Below, piece by piece: positions 37,073-49,146 of a stretch of 64,000 bases of DNA. Each line of letters begins with the position of its first letter. The stretch's first letter is position 1. The DNA lies in the NCBI GenBank assembly GCA_963995525.1, contig OZ023205.1:54604663-54668662 (forward strand), in the 5' to 3' direction. The stretch is from Escarpia spicata. Taxonomy: Eukaryota; Annelida; Polychaeta; Sabellida; Siboglinidae. The notes under the pieces were generated by a model that saw only the letters and a list, made by a program, of their open reading frames with translations, searched no databases and was not told the DNA's origin. A program made the position numbers and the translations under genes.

Positions 37073-39217
37073 GGTCTTGATTGTGAGAACCAGTCGCGCA
37101 GAGAGCAATTCCGAGAACTTACAGTTAGTTCCGTCGGCCCCCGCACCACTGCCAATAACAGGTGTTAAATGTATTAGTTGAATGACTTGTTTACAATTAG
37201 ACTATTTTGTGGGCGCAATGTCTAAATTGCAAACAATGTTCCGGGCATATTAAAAAATCCCTCTTTCATTTTGTTAGCCCGAACTAGGTTTATTGATATT
37301 CAGTGGTGTGTAAATAATCTTAGATAATTATGTAGTCGGTTTAATAAAAGATGTGTACATCGATAAAAACCATAACGTTTTCTAGGTGTAGTGTTTTCAA
37401 CTTACTATACAAGACCACATTTGCTAGATTTGTTTCGCAAGTTGTTACTGCACCTAAACAAAAACTGTTTAATAGTTTATCGAGAAAAACGAATTAAAGA
37501 AGAAGATTCGGACCGCGCTCCGGATTATGAGTCCAACGCTGGTCGTTCCAACAAATATTTTTTGATTTCTGGGAAGTACTCAGCTATGCAAACAAAGTGC
37601 ACAACTCACTCAATGATAGTTCAATTATTGTACCTGCACCGGTACCAGTTTATGCCCAGAGTCATGCATTTCGTTTTCGCATTGAGTGGCTTAAACAGGC
37701 AAATAGTACATAGCTTTGTATTGCCCCTCAAAAAGGAAAATTGTAAACAAATATTTTGAACTCCACTTACTTTTAACAAAATGCTAACGTTAGAAAATAA
37801 TGCACTGAACTTAGTAACGAGTTTGAACTTTTCAAATAGATCGCAACATGGTGGCGACGACAAACGAAATTGAGCCAATCCTGTACATTACAAAGTATAG
37901 TCGTTTACTTAATGCTGGATCACCCTATTGTATAAGCTATTTTTCTAATATCTCAACCGTCCAAATGTGTTTTAAAGAATTACATTAAAAAAAGAAACAC
38001 CCCCCACTAATAATTTATAACGTGAAAGTTTAAGTAAAAAAATCGTGGTTACGATGGGGCCGCGTGTGTTCCGTTCTGTGAGCCTATAACTAGACGCAAA
38101 TGTATTACAAATTTGAAAGAATTTACAGTATTTGTAAACAAATGTGGCACCACGGTAATTACTGTGACATCATCACAATTGGAATAATAAAGATAGCCAA
38201 ATTAATATTGAGTGCGTTTGCGGACAACTGATTTACATGTATAGGGAATTAGACTTGGTCGAACTGTCCCGCAGTCGCAACACGGCAACGTATCGGATTC
38301 CTAATGCATAATTAACAAAAGATGCGTATCATATCTGATTGAATTTGGATGCCATAATGACTAATTTCGGGGGCATCTCAAACAAAATAATATCCATTCC
38401 CAAATAGGCATGTAGTTCCTACACGCATTTACCTATTTTGTGTTTTTAATGTAATAGTAATTATGCTGCGTCTGCGGTGTAGGTTCTATATCATTTCAAC
38501 CATGCTCGTCGGTAGCGTTCTCGTGTCCAGCAAAGAGAACGAAACTCGGCTCCAGCGTAGCTCCCCATTCATTAATCATCACGTTTTGACGCAATGATCA
38601 CAATAAATTAGACATCAAATATTGTATGTCAGTAGCCTTTAAATCTCTTAAACAATACCATCAATACCACATTGCCAAGAAAAAAACTACAAGGGTTTTA
38701 TATATAATCGTTAATCCATATATCTATCACCTTGGTTGCCGATATGTTTGACTGAATCATAATTGTGTTCGTATGATTTTACCATCATCTGTTTGATTTG
38801 AATATTTGTCCTTTGTATGCAAATATGTGGAGCCTATCAACATCACACGTGTGTATGTGTGTGCTGCGTGTGTGCGTGCGTGCCTGTGTATATGTGCGTG
38901 TTCGCGTGCGTGCCTGGGTGCGTGCCTGCGAGCGTGCGATGCGTTGTAGGCTGTTTTATGGTTTATTCATTTGTATTACCTGTAAACACATAAAGTAGCT
39001 AGAGGTACTTCCATGGACACCTTGTGTGTGACGCATATTCAGCAACCAAACTCTACGGTCATAACTTAAATAGATTAACTCTAACTCTAACTAACTCTTT
39101 CGGTTTTAACAGACGTCGCAAGACTAATCAATGTTAAGTATGTTCTGCCTTATTTAAGCAATGAGGCTGTGGTTTTATAGTGACTTTGAATTTTAGTATT
39201 ACAGCATAGTTATGTAA

Positions 39218-41625
39218 CGGGCAATTACTCAAGACCACAAGTTTTTAGTTTTAGTACAAGATACTTTCCTTTCTCAACATGTGTTAGAACCATCCAGGGG
39301 TGAGAAGGTGTTAGACATAGTTTTGTCCTCACAGAATGAATTAGTTGACAATGTCAAGATATGCGAGCCACTGGGGAGTAGTGATCACCAAATACGTTTA
39401 CCATCAAAGTAAAATCAGAAAGGAATAGTAAAAAGCAGTATAGGAGAAATTTCCACAAAGGAAGGTAAAAGGACATGAGGAAATATTTAGCAAAGATAGA
39501 CTGGAATAACACGCTGAAGAATAAGACAGCAACCGAATGCTGGAATATCTTAAATAGTGAAATTAAGTGCATAGTCGATAAATTTGTACCTTTCAAAAAA
39601 CAAGGGAAACGGTCTAAAAAGAAACACTTATCGAAAGAAGCCATTAGAAAAATTAAGTATAAACAAATGATGTGGAAGTCATATAGATGTACTGGAAATG
39701 ATGAAGACTACAACATTTATAAAGAAGCACTTAATCAAGCTACAGCTGAAATTAGAAATTCAAAGAGAAGCTATGAAACAAAATTAGCTAGTAATATAAA
39801 ACATGACAGTAAGAGTTTTTATGCGTATATTCGAAGCAAACAGAAAGTTCAGGATAAGGTCGGTCCTCTAGAAGATAGTGCTGGAAATACAATATCAGAG
39901 GGATTCTTAATGGCAGAAGACCTGAATGAGTATTTTAGTTCAGTGTTTACCAGGGAAGATATTAGTTCACTGCCAGTACCAGAGGCTAAGTTCAAGGGGG
40001 CAGATTCAGACTATTTAGGACAGTTAGTTGTAACCTCGGAAATGGTAGCTAAGAAAATAAGGGCTATGAAGGATAATAAATCACCTGGAGTGGACGGGAT
40101 TCCGCCCAAACTACTATTGGAAATTGTAGAACAAATTAGCGCACCGCTTGCAACAGTTTTCAATTTGTCATTAGAAGAGGGAGTGGTTCCTTTAGAATGG
40201 AAAGAGGCAAACATTATACCGTTATTTAAAAAAGGTTCGAGAAACAAGTCAGATAACTATAGACCAGTGAGTTTAACATCAGTGATTTGCAAATTATTAG
40301 AAAGACTAATTAAAGATCACATGGTGGATTTTCTTGTTAAACATAACTTGATAAACCCATCTCAACATGGGTTTTTAAAAGCGAGGTCATGCTTAACAAA
40401 TATGTTATGTTTTTTGGAAGACATCACTAGGTGGGTAGATGAGGGATCACCAGTAGATATCATCTATTTAGATTTTCAAAAAGCTTTCGACAAAGTACCA
40501 CATCAAAGATTACTCCTTAAGCTAAAGGCCCATGGCATAGGAAATGGTATAATAAACTGGATAGAAAAATGGCTGAATGACAGAAGACAACGTGTAGTAG
40601 TTGATGGGGAGGCTTCAAACTGGAAATCGGTATTGAGTGGGGTACCACAGGGATCAGTACTAGGACCTATATTATTCTTAATATATATCAACGATTTGGA
40701 CGATGATATAACAAGCAAGGTGTTAAAATTTGCGGATGATACAAAAGTGTTTAGAAGGATTAAAAGTGATGGAGACAGACAGCATTTACAAGATGATCTT
40801 GATAGGTTGATCAAATGGTCTGAAAAGTGGCAAATGCTGTTCAATTTTGGGAAATGTAAATGCCTCCACACAGGTCATGGGAATGAAGAGGTAAAATATA
40901 AAATGGGGGGTACTGTTCTAAGTACTACTGTAAAAGAAAAGGACTTAGGGTTAACCATTAGTGCTGATATGAAGGTTTCAGAGCAGTGCGGAATTGCAGC
41001 GTCAAAGGGAAATCAAATCCTTGGATTAATTAGGCGAAATATAGTGTATAAGAAAAAAGAATTAATAGTACCGCTGTACAAAACAATAGTGAGGCCTCAT
41101 TTAGAATATTGTATACAAGCATGGAGGCCATATCGCAAGAAGGACATAGATATGCTAGAAAGAGTACAGAGGAGAGCGACTAAAATGAGACCAAATCTGA
41201 GGGATCTTAGTTACGAAATACGCCTAAAAGAATGTGGTTTAACAACACTAGAGACCAGGAGATTGAGAGGAGATCACATAGAAGTGTTTAAAATATTGAA
41301 TGGTTATGAAAATATTGATAGAAACATTTTTTTCTCAGTTAAGAAAGATAGAAGGACCAGAGGACATGAAGCTACATTAGTAAAGGAGCAGTGTAGATTA
41401 GATATAAGAAAGTTCTCATTCTCACAAAGGACTGTAAATGAATGGAACAGATTATCTCCTGATTGTGTTGGTGCTAGTAGCGTGAATATGTTTAAAAATA
41501 AAATCGACACACACCTTAAAAAGGCGGGATACATGTAGATAAAAAGTATTGGACTCTCGATAAGCCAAAAGGCTTCCTTGTCCAACTGCCATCCAGAGTA
41601 ATTTTCTGGATGGCAATCTTGTTAA
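39218..41625 (+). mobile_element. CR1-like LINE, 5'-truncated, nearly intact 3' half
   Basis: A non-LTR retrotransposon copies itself by nicking target DNA and reverse-transcribing its RNA there. From 39218 the sequence encodes the end of the APE-type endonuclease: DTFLSQHVLEPSRGEKVLDI, then CEPLGSSDHQIR with the conserved SDH, in a frame that ends in a stop before the main reading frame. The reverse transcriptase frame (39475-41538) is intact. The 3' UTR is ~85 bp and includes a perfect 11-bp hairpin, TGCCATCCAGA (41587-41597) with TCTGGATGGCA (41605-41615), then ATCTTGTTAA. Two older copies (7361-7740 and 10726-10830) share the same 3' end. No target duplication was found. Confidence 0.92.
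39475..41538 (+). CDS. LINE reverse transcriptase (C-terminal part of ORF2), 687 codons open
   Basis: The reverse transcriptase domain is complete in sequence motifs: SPGVDGIPPKLL (from about residue 202), NYRPVSLTS (261-269), DFQKAFDKVPH (333-343), GVPQGSVLGP (389-398) and the catalytic FADDT (419-423). The C-terminal tail carries EYCIQAWRPYRKKDIDMLER, VQRRATK and RRLRGDHIEVFKILNGYE, typical of CR1/L2/Rex-group elements in the Jockey superfamily. The first ATG is only the first methionine of a frame that in an intact element continues from the endonuclease upstream; a frameshift separates the two here, so this copy is probably immobile. The open frame suggests recent insertion. Confidence 0.93.
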   Translation: MRKYLAKIDWNNTLKNKTATECWNILNSEIKCIVDKFVPFKKQGKRSKKKHLSKEAIRKIKYKQMMWKSYRCTGNDEDYNIYKEALNQATAEIRNSKRSYETKLASNIKHDSKSFYAYIRSKQKVQDKVGPLEDSAGNTISEGFLMAEDLNEYFSSVFTREDISSLPVPEAKFKGADSDYLGQLVVTSEMVAKKIRAMKDNKSPGVDGIPPKLLLEIVEQISAPLATVFNLSLEEGVVPLEWKEANIIPLFKKGSRNKSDNYRPVSLTSVICKLLERLIKDHMVDFLVKHNLINPSQHGFLKARSCLTNMLCFLEDITRWVDEGSPVDIIYLDFQKAFDKVPHQRLLLKLKAHGIGNGIINWIEKWLNDRRQRVVVDGEASNWKSVLSGVPQGSVLGPILFLIYINDLDDDITSKVLKFADDTKVFRRIKSDGDRQHLQDDLDRLIKWSEKWQMLFNFGKCKCLHTGHGNEEVKYKMGGTVLSTTVKEKDLGLTISADMKVSEQCGIAASKGNQILGLIRRNIVYKKKELIVPLYKTIVRPHLEYCIQAWRPYRKKDIDMLERVQRRATKMRPNLRDLSYEIRLKECGLTTLETRRLRGDHIEVFKILNGYENIDRNIFFSVKKDRRTRGHEATLVKEQCRLDIRKFSFSQRTVNEWNRLSPDCVGASSVNMFKNKIDTHLKKAGYM

Positions 41626-42229
41626 ATCACCAAATTGCTATTGGTAACAGGCCCGTAGGCTGAGAGTGCGATGGGAGCGTACGCACCCAAAGACGAGACA
41701 AGAGAGTTTCCCCGAGACAAAAGATCGAGTTCCGCTCGAGTATCAATTGCAATTTTGAGTGCCTAAATGGGTGTGCAGTAAGTTGCCTCAAGAGGGTGTA
41801 GTAGGCCTAGGAGTTTTGTCTACGAGCCTGGCTAATGATCTAACGGTAAATTCGACAATTCAAAGTTACCGTAGCGATAATGAATGTCTGCGTTGATCAT
41901 ACTGATACTGATATGGAGCCAAAACGTAGCATGCACTAATACATATTGTGTAGAGCCACACGTTACAGAAGGTGGCCAACACTTAACCAGTTTGAGTTTG
42001 TTGAAAAGTTGCAGTTATGGAGCATGTAGGCCATATCAATTAAATTCAGGCAATTCAACTTCGGAAACTTAAAACAACTGTTGGCAGATGATAAAACAGT
42101 AGAAACCTGTAGTACAAGCATCTTGTATAGATGGCATCCACAGTTATTATATAACATTATGCAACTACACAATGTTGTCAAGGGAAGTAAAAACGATCTT
42201 GTGAAGACGACAAATTAAGATGCTGTTTG

Positions 42230-42557
42230 GGGTAGTTTTTCCACAAAGGCTCCATCGACGAGCGTTCATGCAGTGCATTCCATCGCACCACTCCATCGAC
42301 ACTCTATCCAACGATGAGTGCATACTTACTATTGGGAAAGTACACGATAAATTCCCTATAATACTATTATTTGAATCAATATCCTAGGGTCGGGGACTAA
42401 TAGTAATATGACGAAGATAATGATTGATCGGCGAGTAGCCTTTACGCAAGTGCTGCCCTCTGCCGAATAGTCATAAATCTTTCACATAATAATATTTTTA
42501 TCCGCCAGAGGGCGACTCAATGCGCATGAGCTGCTCGATTTATAGTCTAAAAGCAAC
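42230..42557 (+). promoter_or_regulatory. DCP1 5' flank: TATA-less promoter with CTCF-, NRF1- and YY1-like motifs
   Basis: The flank has no clear TATA box at a useful distance. Motifs seen are TGCTGCCCTCTGCCG (42451-42465) and CCGCCAGAGGGCGAC (42502-42516), both close to the CTCF core and pointing away from each other; TGCGCATGAG (42521-42530), NRF1-like; and AAGCAACATGGCGGC (42551-42565), YY1-like and overlapping the start codon as in many ribosome- and RNA-related housekeeping genes. The motifs are read from sequence; occupancy is inference. Confidence 0.45.
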
Positions 42558-42701
42558 ATGGCGGCTACAGCCGAAAATCTGAATCAGAGTAGGAGAATGA
42601 ATCTTTCTACTTTAAAACAACGTGACCCTTTTATCACTGCGATCGTTGACACAGCCAGCCAAGTAGCATTATACTCCTTTAGCTCAAAAGCTAATGAATG
42701 G
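42558..42701 (+). CDS. DCP1: DCP1 mRNA-decapping enzyme subunit, coding exon 1
   Basis: DCP1 is the EVH1-domain activator of the decapping enzyme DCP2. The pair removes the m7G cap during 5'-3' mRNA decay in the cytoplasm and P-bodies. This exon encodes 48 residues: a short variable leader, then MNLSTLKQRDPFITAIVD and QVALYSFSSKANEW, which match the start of animal DCP1 (the N-terminal helix and first strands of the EVH1 fold). The coding part is a whole number of codons and ends TGG before gtaagt at 42702. The ATG lies in an AACATGGCGGC context; a second in-frame ATG is at codon 14, where the conserved part begins. The next exon resumes with EKTDIEGTLFVY, the expected continuation. CTCF-, NRF1- and YY1-like motifs lie just upstream. 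Confidence 0.93.
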
Positions 42702-43584
42702 GTAAGTTGGATTTGTGGATCTGCTGGGAAAAGAAATCCCTTTGTCAGTGTCAGTGAATGATAGCGTTCTGCATAGGCCATAGCCATCGCATGGAGCTTG
42801 GAAGTGTAACTTCCTTTACTTTAGTAAGGCAACGCCGACTGAAGACAGTCACACACTGGCATCGAACTTTCAGTCTACCAAATGTATGATGTACAAATGT
42901 CTCAATGACACTTGAGCACTTAGCACATATAACTGGAAGTTTGGTCGCGAAGTTCGAATATTTTTTTGGGGCTGATTGTCAGAACTTAGTCTTAGAATAT
43001 TTTGGTCACGATTGTAATTGGCGTTTTTTCAGATATTTACACCAGTTAAGATTAATATATGTATATCTATGTTAAGAGGATATATATACTATACACAGTT
43101 GAAGCTGATGATAATACAGCTGCTAAGTGTCACAGATTGTGGCCATTAATTAAGGCTTTAAGCCTAACATTTAGTAGGCTCACATAACATAACATTACAT
43201 TTACAACATCATACATTAATACTAAACTTTTGACACACATACCATATATAGAAAGAGTTATATAAGTAGAGGATAATGCCTTCAAATGACGGTTGTGTAC
43301 AGGGAGAACCATCTGTCAGTTTCAATTTGGTAGTATTAAAATCTGAGTCAAGGGAGGGGATATATATATATATTCAGGCCATCCTATAACCCAATATTCA
43401 GTGCAAAAAATGCTAAATTTTGTTTAATTAGTTAATGGAATAAACTTTGGTCATTATATCTTATTAAAATGAAATGTCAGGCTGACAATTTGCCTACAAT
43501 TTTAAGTACAAATACTATACAAAACACTGCCGTTCACAAAGAATGTTGACAACATTAGGGAAACTGATTTTCCGTTAAAAAAAG

Positions 43585-43705
43585 ACAAATTCCGTTTCAA
43601 TTGCGTTTCAGAAAAAGGCAAATTCTGTTTCAAACGACATATTTTCTGTTTCAGAAAAAGACAAATTCTGTTTCAAACGATGTATTTTCCGTTTCGGCAA
43701 CAACA
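43585..43705. repeat. 43-bp degenerate repeat (TTCCGTTTC/GACAAATTCTGTTTC)
   Basis: About three units of ATTCTGTTTCAAACGACATA then TTTTCTGTTTCAGAAAAAGA then CAA. The motif has GAAAC and GTTTC in both orientations. Confidence 0.7.
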
Positions 43706-44191
43706 ACAAAATTACATTTCAAATGACGCATTTCTTGGTGTCAAATGACGCAGTTTCAGCTAGCGCTATATATGACGCCATCCAGCGGGATGTGTTAGAA
43801 CTACAAAACGCTGACTATCTCACTTTGAGCCAGTGTATCCTAGGCTGTTGTTAGTCCTTCGCGTTTTGTGTTAGAAACGCTAATAAAAAGTATAGGTCAG
43901 ATGATGCGACATCATCTAACAATGCCGGTCCTTCGTCGCCGTTGGGCTTCAACTTCTGCCGACATTGTCTTGTCGAACACTGCCTCTTACCCTCCATGAT
44001 TACACTACACTCATCTCTTCTGATGACTTTGCAATTGCAGTTTACATATTTCTCCGAGTGGTGACACAGCAAATATATAATTTTGTAAGTCAATAACTCA
44101 AAATAATTACCTTTGTGTCTTTTTTTAATAGATCGGCCATTTGTAGATCAGAGGCCACTGTTCCAGTGAATCAAATGAACATAGAAAGAGG

Positions 44192-45127
44192 TGACTGGAC
44201 CTTGGCTCCTGGGAGGAGATACACTTACAATGACTGGACCTTGGCTCCTGGGAGGAGATACACTTACAATGACTGGATCTTGACTCCTGGGGGGAGATAC
44301 ACTTACAATGACTGGATCTTGACTCCTGGGAGGAGATACACTTACAATGACTGGATCTTGACTCCTGGGAGGAGATACACTTACAATGACTGGATCTTGA
44401 CTGCTGGGAGGAGATACACTTACAATGACTGGATCTTGACTCCTGGGAGGAGATACACTTACAATGACTGGACCTTGGCTCCTGGGAGGAGATACACTTA
44501 CTATGACTAGACCTTGGCTCCTGGGAGGAGATACACTTACAATGACTGGATCTTGGCTTCTGGGAGGAGATACACTTACAATGACTGGACCTTGGCTCCT
44601 GGGAGGAGATACACTTACAATGACTATACCTTGACTCCTGGAAGGAGATACACTTACAATGACTGAACCTTGGCTCCTGGGAGGAGATACACTTACAATG
44701 ACTGGATCTTGACTGCTGGGAGGAGATACACTTACAATGACTGAACCTTGGCTCCTGGGAGGAGATACACTTACAATGACTGGACCGTGGCTCCTGGGAG
44801 GAGATACACTTACAATGACTGGACCTTGGCTCCTGGGAGGAGATACACTTACAATGACTGGACCTTGGCTCCTGGGAGGAGATACACTTACAGTTACTAG
44901 ACCTTGGCTCCTGGGAGGAGATACACTTACAATGACTGGACCTTGGCTCCTGGGAGGAGATACACTTACAATGACTGGATCTTGGCTCCTGGGAGGAGAT
45001 ACACTTACAATGACTGGACCTTGGCTCCTGGGAGGAGATACACTTACAATGACTAGACCATGACTCCTGGGAGGAGATACACTTAAAATCACTGACCCTT
45101 GGCTCCTGGGAGGAGTTACACCTACAA
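44192..45127. repeat. 39-bp minisatellite, ~24 copies
   Basis: The unit is GACTGGACCTTGGCTCCTGG then GAGGAGATACACTTACAAT. Frames stay open on both strands (up to 337 codons on the minus strand) only because the period is divisible by 3; minus-strand frames read SSQEPRSSHCKCI or SPPRSQGPVIVSV. Each unit has CTCCTGGGAGGAG, a near-palindrome. The array lies in DCP1 intron 1. Confidence 0.95.
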
Positions 45128-46257
45128 TGCCCCAACATTTGTCTATTAATATATATACACTAATTATAAATATACAGTCTGTGAGATTATATCTGGCTTA
45201 GGTGTAGAGGGCTGAAAGTTCAGAAACCAGATAGCACATTGTGCTTTCAGAGCTTGCAGGGTGCAAACAGCAACAACATAAATTTGGCCAACACATGCAA
45301 ATATCGGGACATTCCGTAATTCCGATGTCAGATAGTAGTTTCACCCACCATAGTAGAGCAACTAAGGGTACTGGTACTATGTATTGTTTACCCCCGTAGG
45401 AATGATGTGACCCCTCTCCATTTACGTTAATATTGCAAGGTTTTTACTTTATTTATATATTTATACATTGACAATGTTATCTATAGAATTTAACTTTTAA
45501 GTAAACTGGCAATATTTATAATAAATTCAACATCATGTTTAATATATATTTAACTGTGGAAAATGTTATGAGATAAAAAAATCATAATATATGACGCACA
45601 GTTGCGTAACGTTTTTTTTTTGGAAATAATTTTTTTGGAACAAAATGGATTTTTAATAATTATGTTTACTATAATATATGTGTATAACAATAATTGTGAT
45701 TTCCTAAAGTGCTGAACTGTTACTTTCCAATAATCTGTGGTCAACATAGAACTAATCCCTGGTCAAAGTGACATGACACCAGGATTTATGGTTTGTTGAA
45801 TTTCCTGAGTTATCTAGCTTCCATCAGATGGCGCCACCATTTGTTACCCTAACTATATGCAATGATGTACCTTGGGCATGCAGGTGAAACAGGCTCTGAA
45901 TAAACAATAACTACCATTGAAAGGCAGAATTTCACTGTGAGTGATCTTCCAAGACACATTGTATCTGTTTTCAGGGCTTTTAAAATAACCTGGAATGGTT
46001 CATTAAAAAAAAATGTTTAACAGAAATGGTAGTGATCTCTAGTCTAACTTTCTGGATCACAAAGATCCATTTTTACAGATAACACTTTTAAATAGATATA
46101 TGTATTGATGACAAATGTCTATGTTGTTATTTTATGTTGCTTTAATTTATTAATCACAGTCCATATAGATTTAATAATTGTTGTCAACAGTCAGTTTTTG
46201 TAAATGGTTTGCTCACCACACACACACGCACAGACTCACACACAGACACACATACAT

Positions 46258-46258
<1 letters not shown>

Positions 46259-46355
<97 letters not shown>
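46259..46355. repeat. (CA)n microsatellite, ~48 units
   Basis: Uninterrupted CA run preceded by imperfect CA-rich sequence from 46216. The His-Thr open frames over it are artefacts. Confidence 0.97.
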
Positions 46356-46356
<1 letters not shown>

Positions 46357-46409
46357 ATGCATGTAAAAACTATTTCTGATAGTTACATCTAATAAACATC
46401 ATCTACTTA

Positions 46410-46456
46410 TAAGTTGCATATTGCCATATATATCATATATGCCAATATGCAACTTA
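46410..46456. repeat. Near-perfect palindrome: 22-bp arms, 3-nt spacer
   Basis: The arm TAAGTTGCATATTGCCATAT plus AT (46410-46431) is inverted at 46435-46456 with a single mismatch (C opposite C); the spacer is ATC. Confidence 0.93.
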
Positions 46457-48198
46457 CAAAGTATTGTATTTTTATTTTATGAGAATGTTTTATAAATAGG
46501 GGTGGTGAATGTTGTAAAGGTATTAATTTGTGAACAGGTAATTCTACACCAGGTCTTTAACTAAATTTCAACACTGATTCAGCCGTGTAGCATAATTTAT
46601 CTAGTATGGTGAAATACTGGAAAATTATGTCTCGTTACATTTCGATTACTGTGTCAGTTATGCATGTTCTTGTCCCTAATATAGGCACTTACACAAATTG
46701 TTTTATAATTTACTGAAACACATTGGCTATTTTGGCAGTAGTCACCTTTCTGATATTTCTACTGTGTAACGCCAAAGTTCTATCTTATCCATCTATGCAC
46801 ATACACTTCTGGCTGTCGACCTGCTTCGTATAGGGCACAGTACACTATTGATTTTCACATTGGAACTACCGGTACTATAAAACTAAAAGTAGGACAATTC
46901 TACATTGTGAATTCTTGAAGAGAGCTGTCAGCATCGGTGAAATAATGATCTGTCCCTTGTTGTGGTGGGTACCATTGACCTATGTCCGGTCTCCAGGATG
47001 GTACAGTAAGCACCAGGTACCATTGCCATCTGGGATACATAATCGTAAAATTCATCAATTCTTATCATTGGGATGTCCTGGAAGGGTAGAATATAACTGG
47101 CGTTGCACCGAGACACCTCTGAGATGTTTTGACAGGTACACCTATTAGTTTTGGAAATGGAACAAGCCAGATGGTTCCCAGGTTGCCCCATGTACATCAA
47201 TACACTGTATTTAGTTACTTGATGAAAATTCTTAATGTGTGGAACTTGGGTTCATTGTAAGTTCATGGTTCCTTACTTCCTTCACTAGAAGCCTAAACAA
47301 AAATGTTTTGAAATTATGAAAATATCCTGTAGGCCCAAAATGATCCATTGCAGTGATTTCTGAACACGTTATCATTCCCAAGTTGGGAATGTTGGGAATC
47401 CCAACAAGCACAAACAGTTATGGCTGTTATCTTGGTAAATGGCAGGCCTCTATGAAGTAGCATGAATGTATAAATTCTGATACATACCGATATGTAGGAA
47501 TGTCACCAGACCATTTTAAAGGAGGTTAGCATTTTACATTGTATTTGATACAATTACAGGTAAACTGTTAGTATAAGTTAAAGACGCTGACCTGGTTAAC
47601 AGTAATTTTTTACCAGAGCAGATGCCAGAATCGTGCATTGGTTTACCCATTTGATTTGTCTGCTGTCAAGGCTATATGCTATTCGATAGCACTACCACAA
47701 CCAGTCAACCATATATTACAATAGTAATGAAACTATCGCATTTAGTAAGACAGCTGTTGCAATAACAAAACTACCCCCAAAATTACCCCTACTGGTATGG
47801 ACTGTGGTAGTCTCAAATATGTGCTACTTAATATAAATTTAAAAACTAATTTTAATTGTTTAATGATAAGAGTCTTGAAATCATTACCTGATATGATTAC
47901 AATTATATACTGAGTCAACTCACAACATTTCCATTAGCAGAAGATTTAGAGTTAATATTGGAATAAGGCACAAATGATTACAATTACACATGTAGTCATG
48001 TAAACAACTTAGGTGACTGACATGAAAGTCCAACACGTTCAAGCACTCTAAAGCACTCTTATGTTTTACTGTGACATCCGCATTAGAAATCATTTCAAAT
48101 CTAAGACGTAGCTGGAAACGGTTATAAACTTCTCACATGAACGTGCCTTGCTCGCTAAGTTGCTACAAATATAATGCATAACTCAAGATGTTCACAGT

Positions 48199-49146
48199 CA
48201 GGGTTTGGTTTCTTCTGGAAGAAACTTATTTCTTCTGGGATGCCCGGAAAAAAACTGGAAGAAATGGGTTCTTCCGGAAAAATCCAGAAGAAAGTGGAAG
48301 ATAGGGTTAGACAATGGAAACTATTCTGATATTTTTTGTTGATTTTATTCAATATATAAATATAACACATTTCATGATTATAATATTAAGATAACATAAA
48401 AGTGTATGCATTTGTGTTGATATTTTTGTTCATTACTTGTGTTATTAGTTTCCTAAAAGTAAAATTCAGTAATGACCAGCATGGTTCCCATTTATCACCC
48501 GCCATAAGCCATGTGGTGCATGCCACAATGACACATTTAATCCGTAACTGGCATTCAGTATCCATTGAAACTATGCCCATAGATACATGTCCACTGTGTC
48601 TTAGTTTTATGTTGTGTATTTGTGTTAATAACATGTCATAATTAGGACAAAATGTAAACTGAAAGATATGTTTAGAATATCTCGGTCATCATCTGCTTAT
48701 CACAGCAACTCTGCTTTGACTTAGTATTTATATTTGTACTACTGAATCAGTGAGTAAGATGTAGCTAACTGAACTAGGTGGCTGTCAGGACTGGTGGACA
48801 GCCATTTAGTACCGGTATTCTACTATGTGGGAAGAGCAAGACACCTGACTGCCTGAAGTAAGAAGTCATAAGTGACATATTCAACCCTCTTATTATAAAG
48901 AACTGCATTCTACCTGCACTGAAATATGCTACAACACAGTTGAAAATCTTAGTACATAAATACCCACATATGCAGGAAATAAGAAGTCTTATTTATTTTA
49001 TGCAATGGCGTTACCATGTTACAAACCATATTTTATATAAATATCACTAGCTAAAATTATTTATAAGTATATTTTTAGTTACATATACATTTTCTTCCGG
49101 AATAAACATGAAAAAAAACGCACTTTGGAAGAAACTGCAAACACTG
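48199..49146. mobile_element. Non-autonomous hAT element B (CAGGGTTTGG ends, 8-bp TSD)
   Basis: The left end is CAGGGTTTGGTTTCTTCTGG; the right end, reversed, is CAGTGTTTGCAGTTTCTTCC. Flanks are TTCACAGT (48191-48198) and CTCACAGT (49147-49154), 7 of 8 identical. Inside the left end is a cluster of TTCTTC(T/C)GGAAGAA palindromes (48209-48302), and the right end has TTCTTCCGGAAT and TTGGAAGAAAC. No transposase frame is inside. Size (948 bp) and layout closely parallel element A at 16.2 kb, with a different motif. Confidence 0.78.

Noticed and set aside
37505..37535. CGGATTATGAGTCCAACGCT resembling an inverse tRNA-SINE B-box region
   Set aside because: Too short, and no A box at the right distance.
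46178..46392. His-Thr repeat frames
   Set aside because: Translations of the (CA)n microsatellite.
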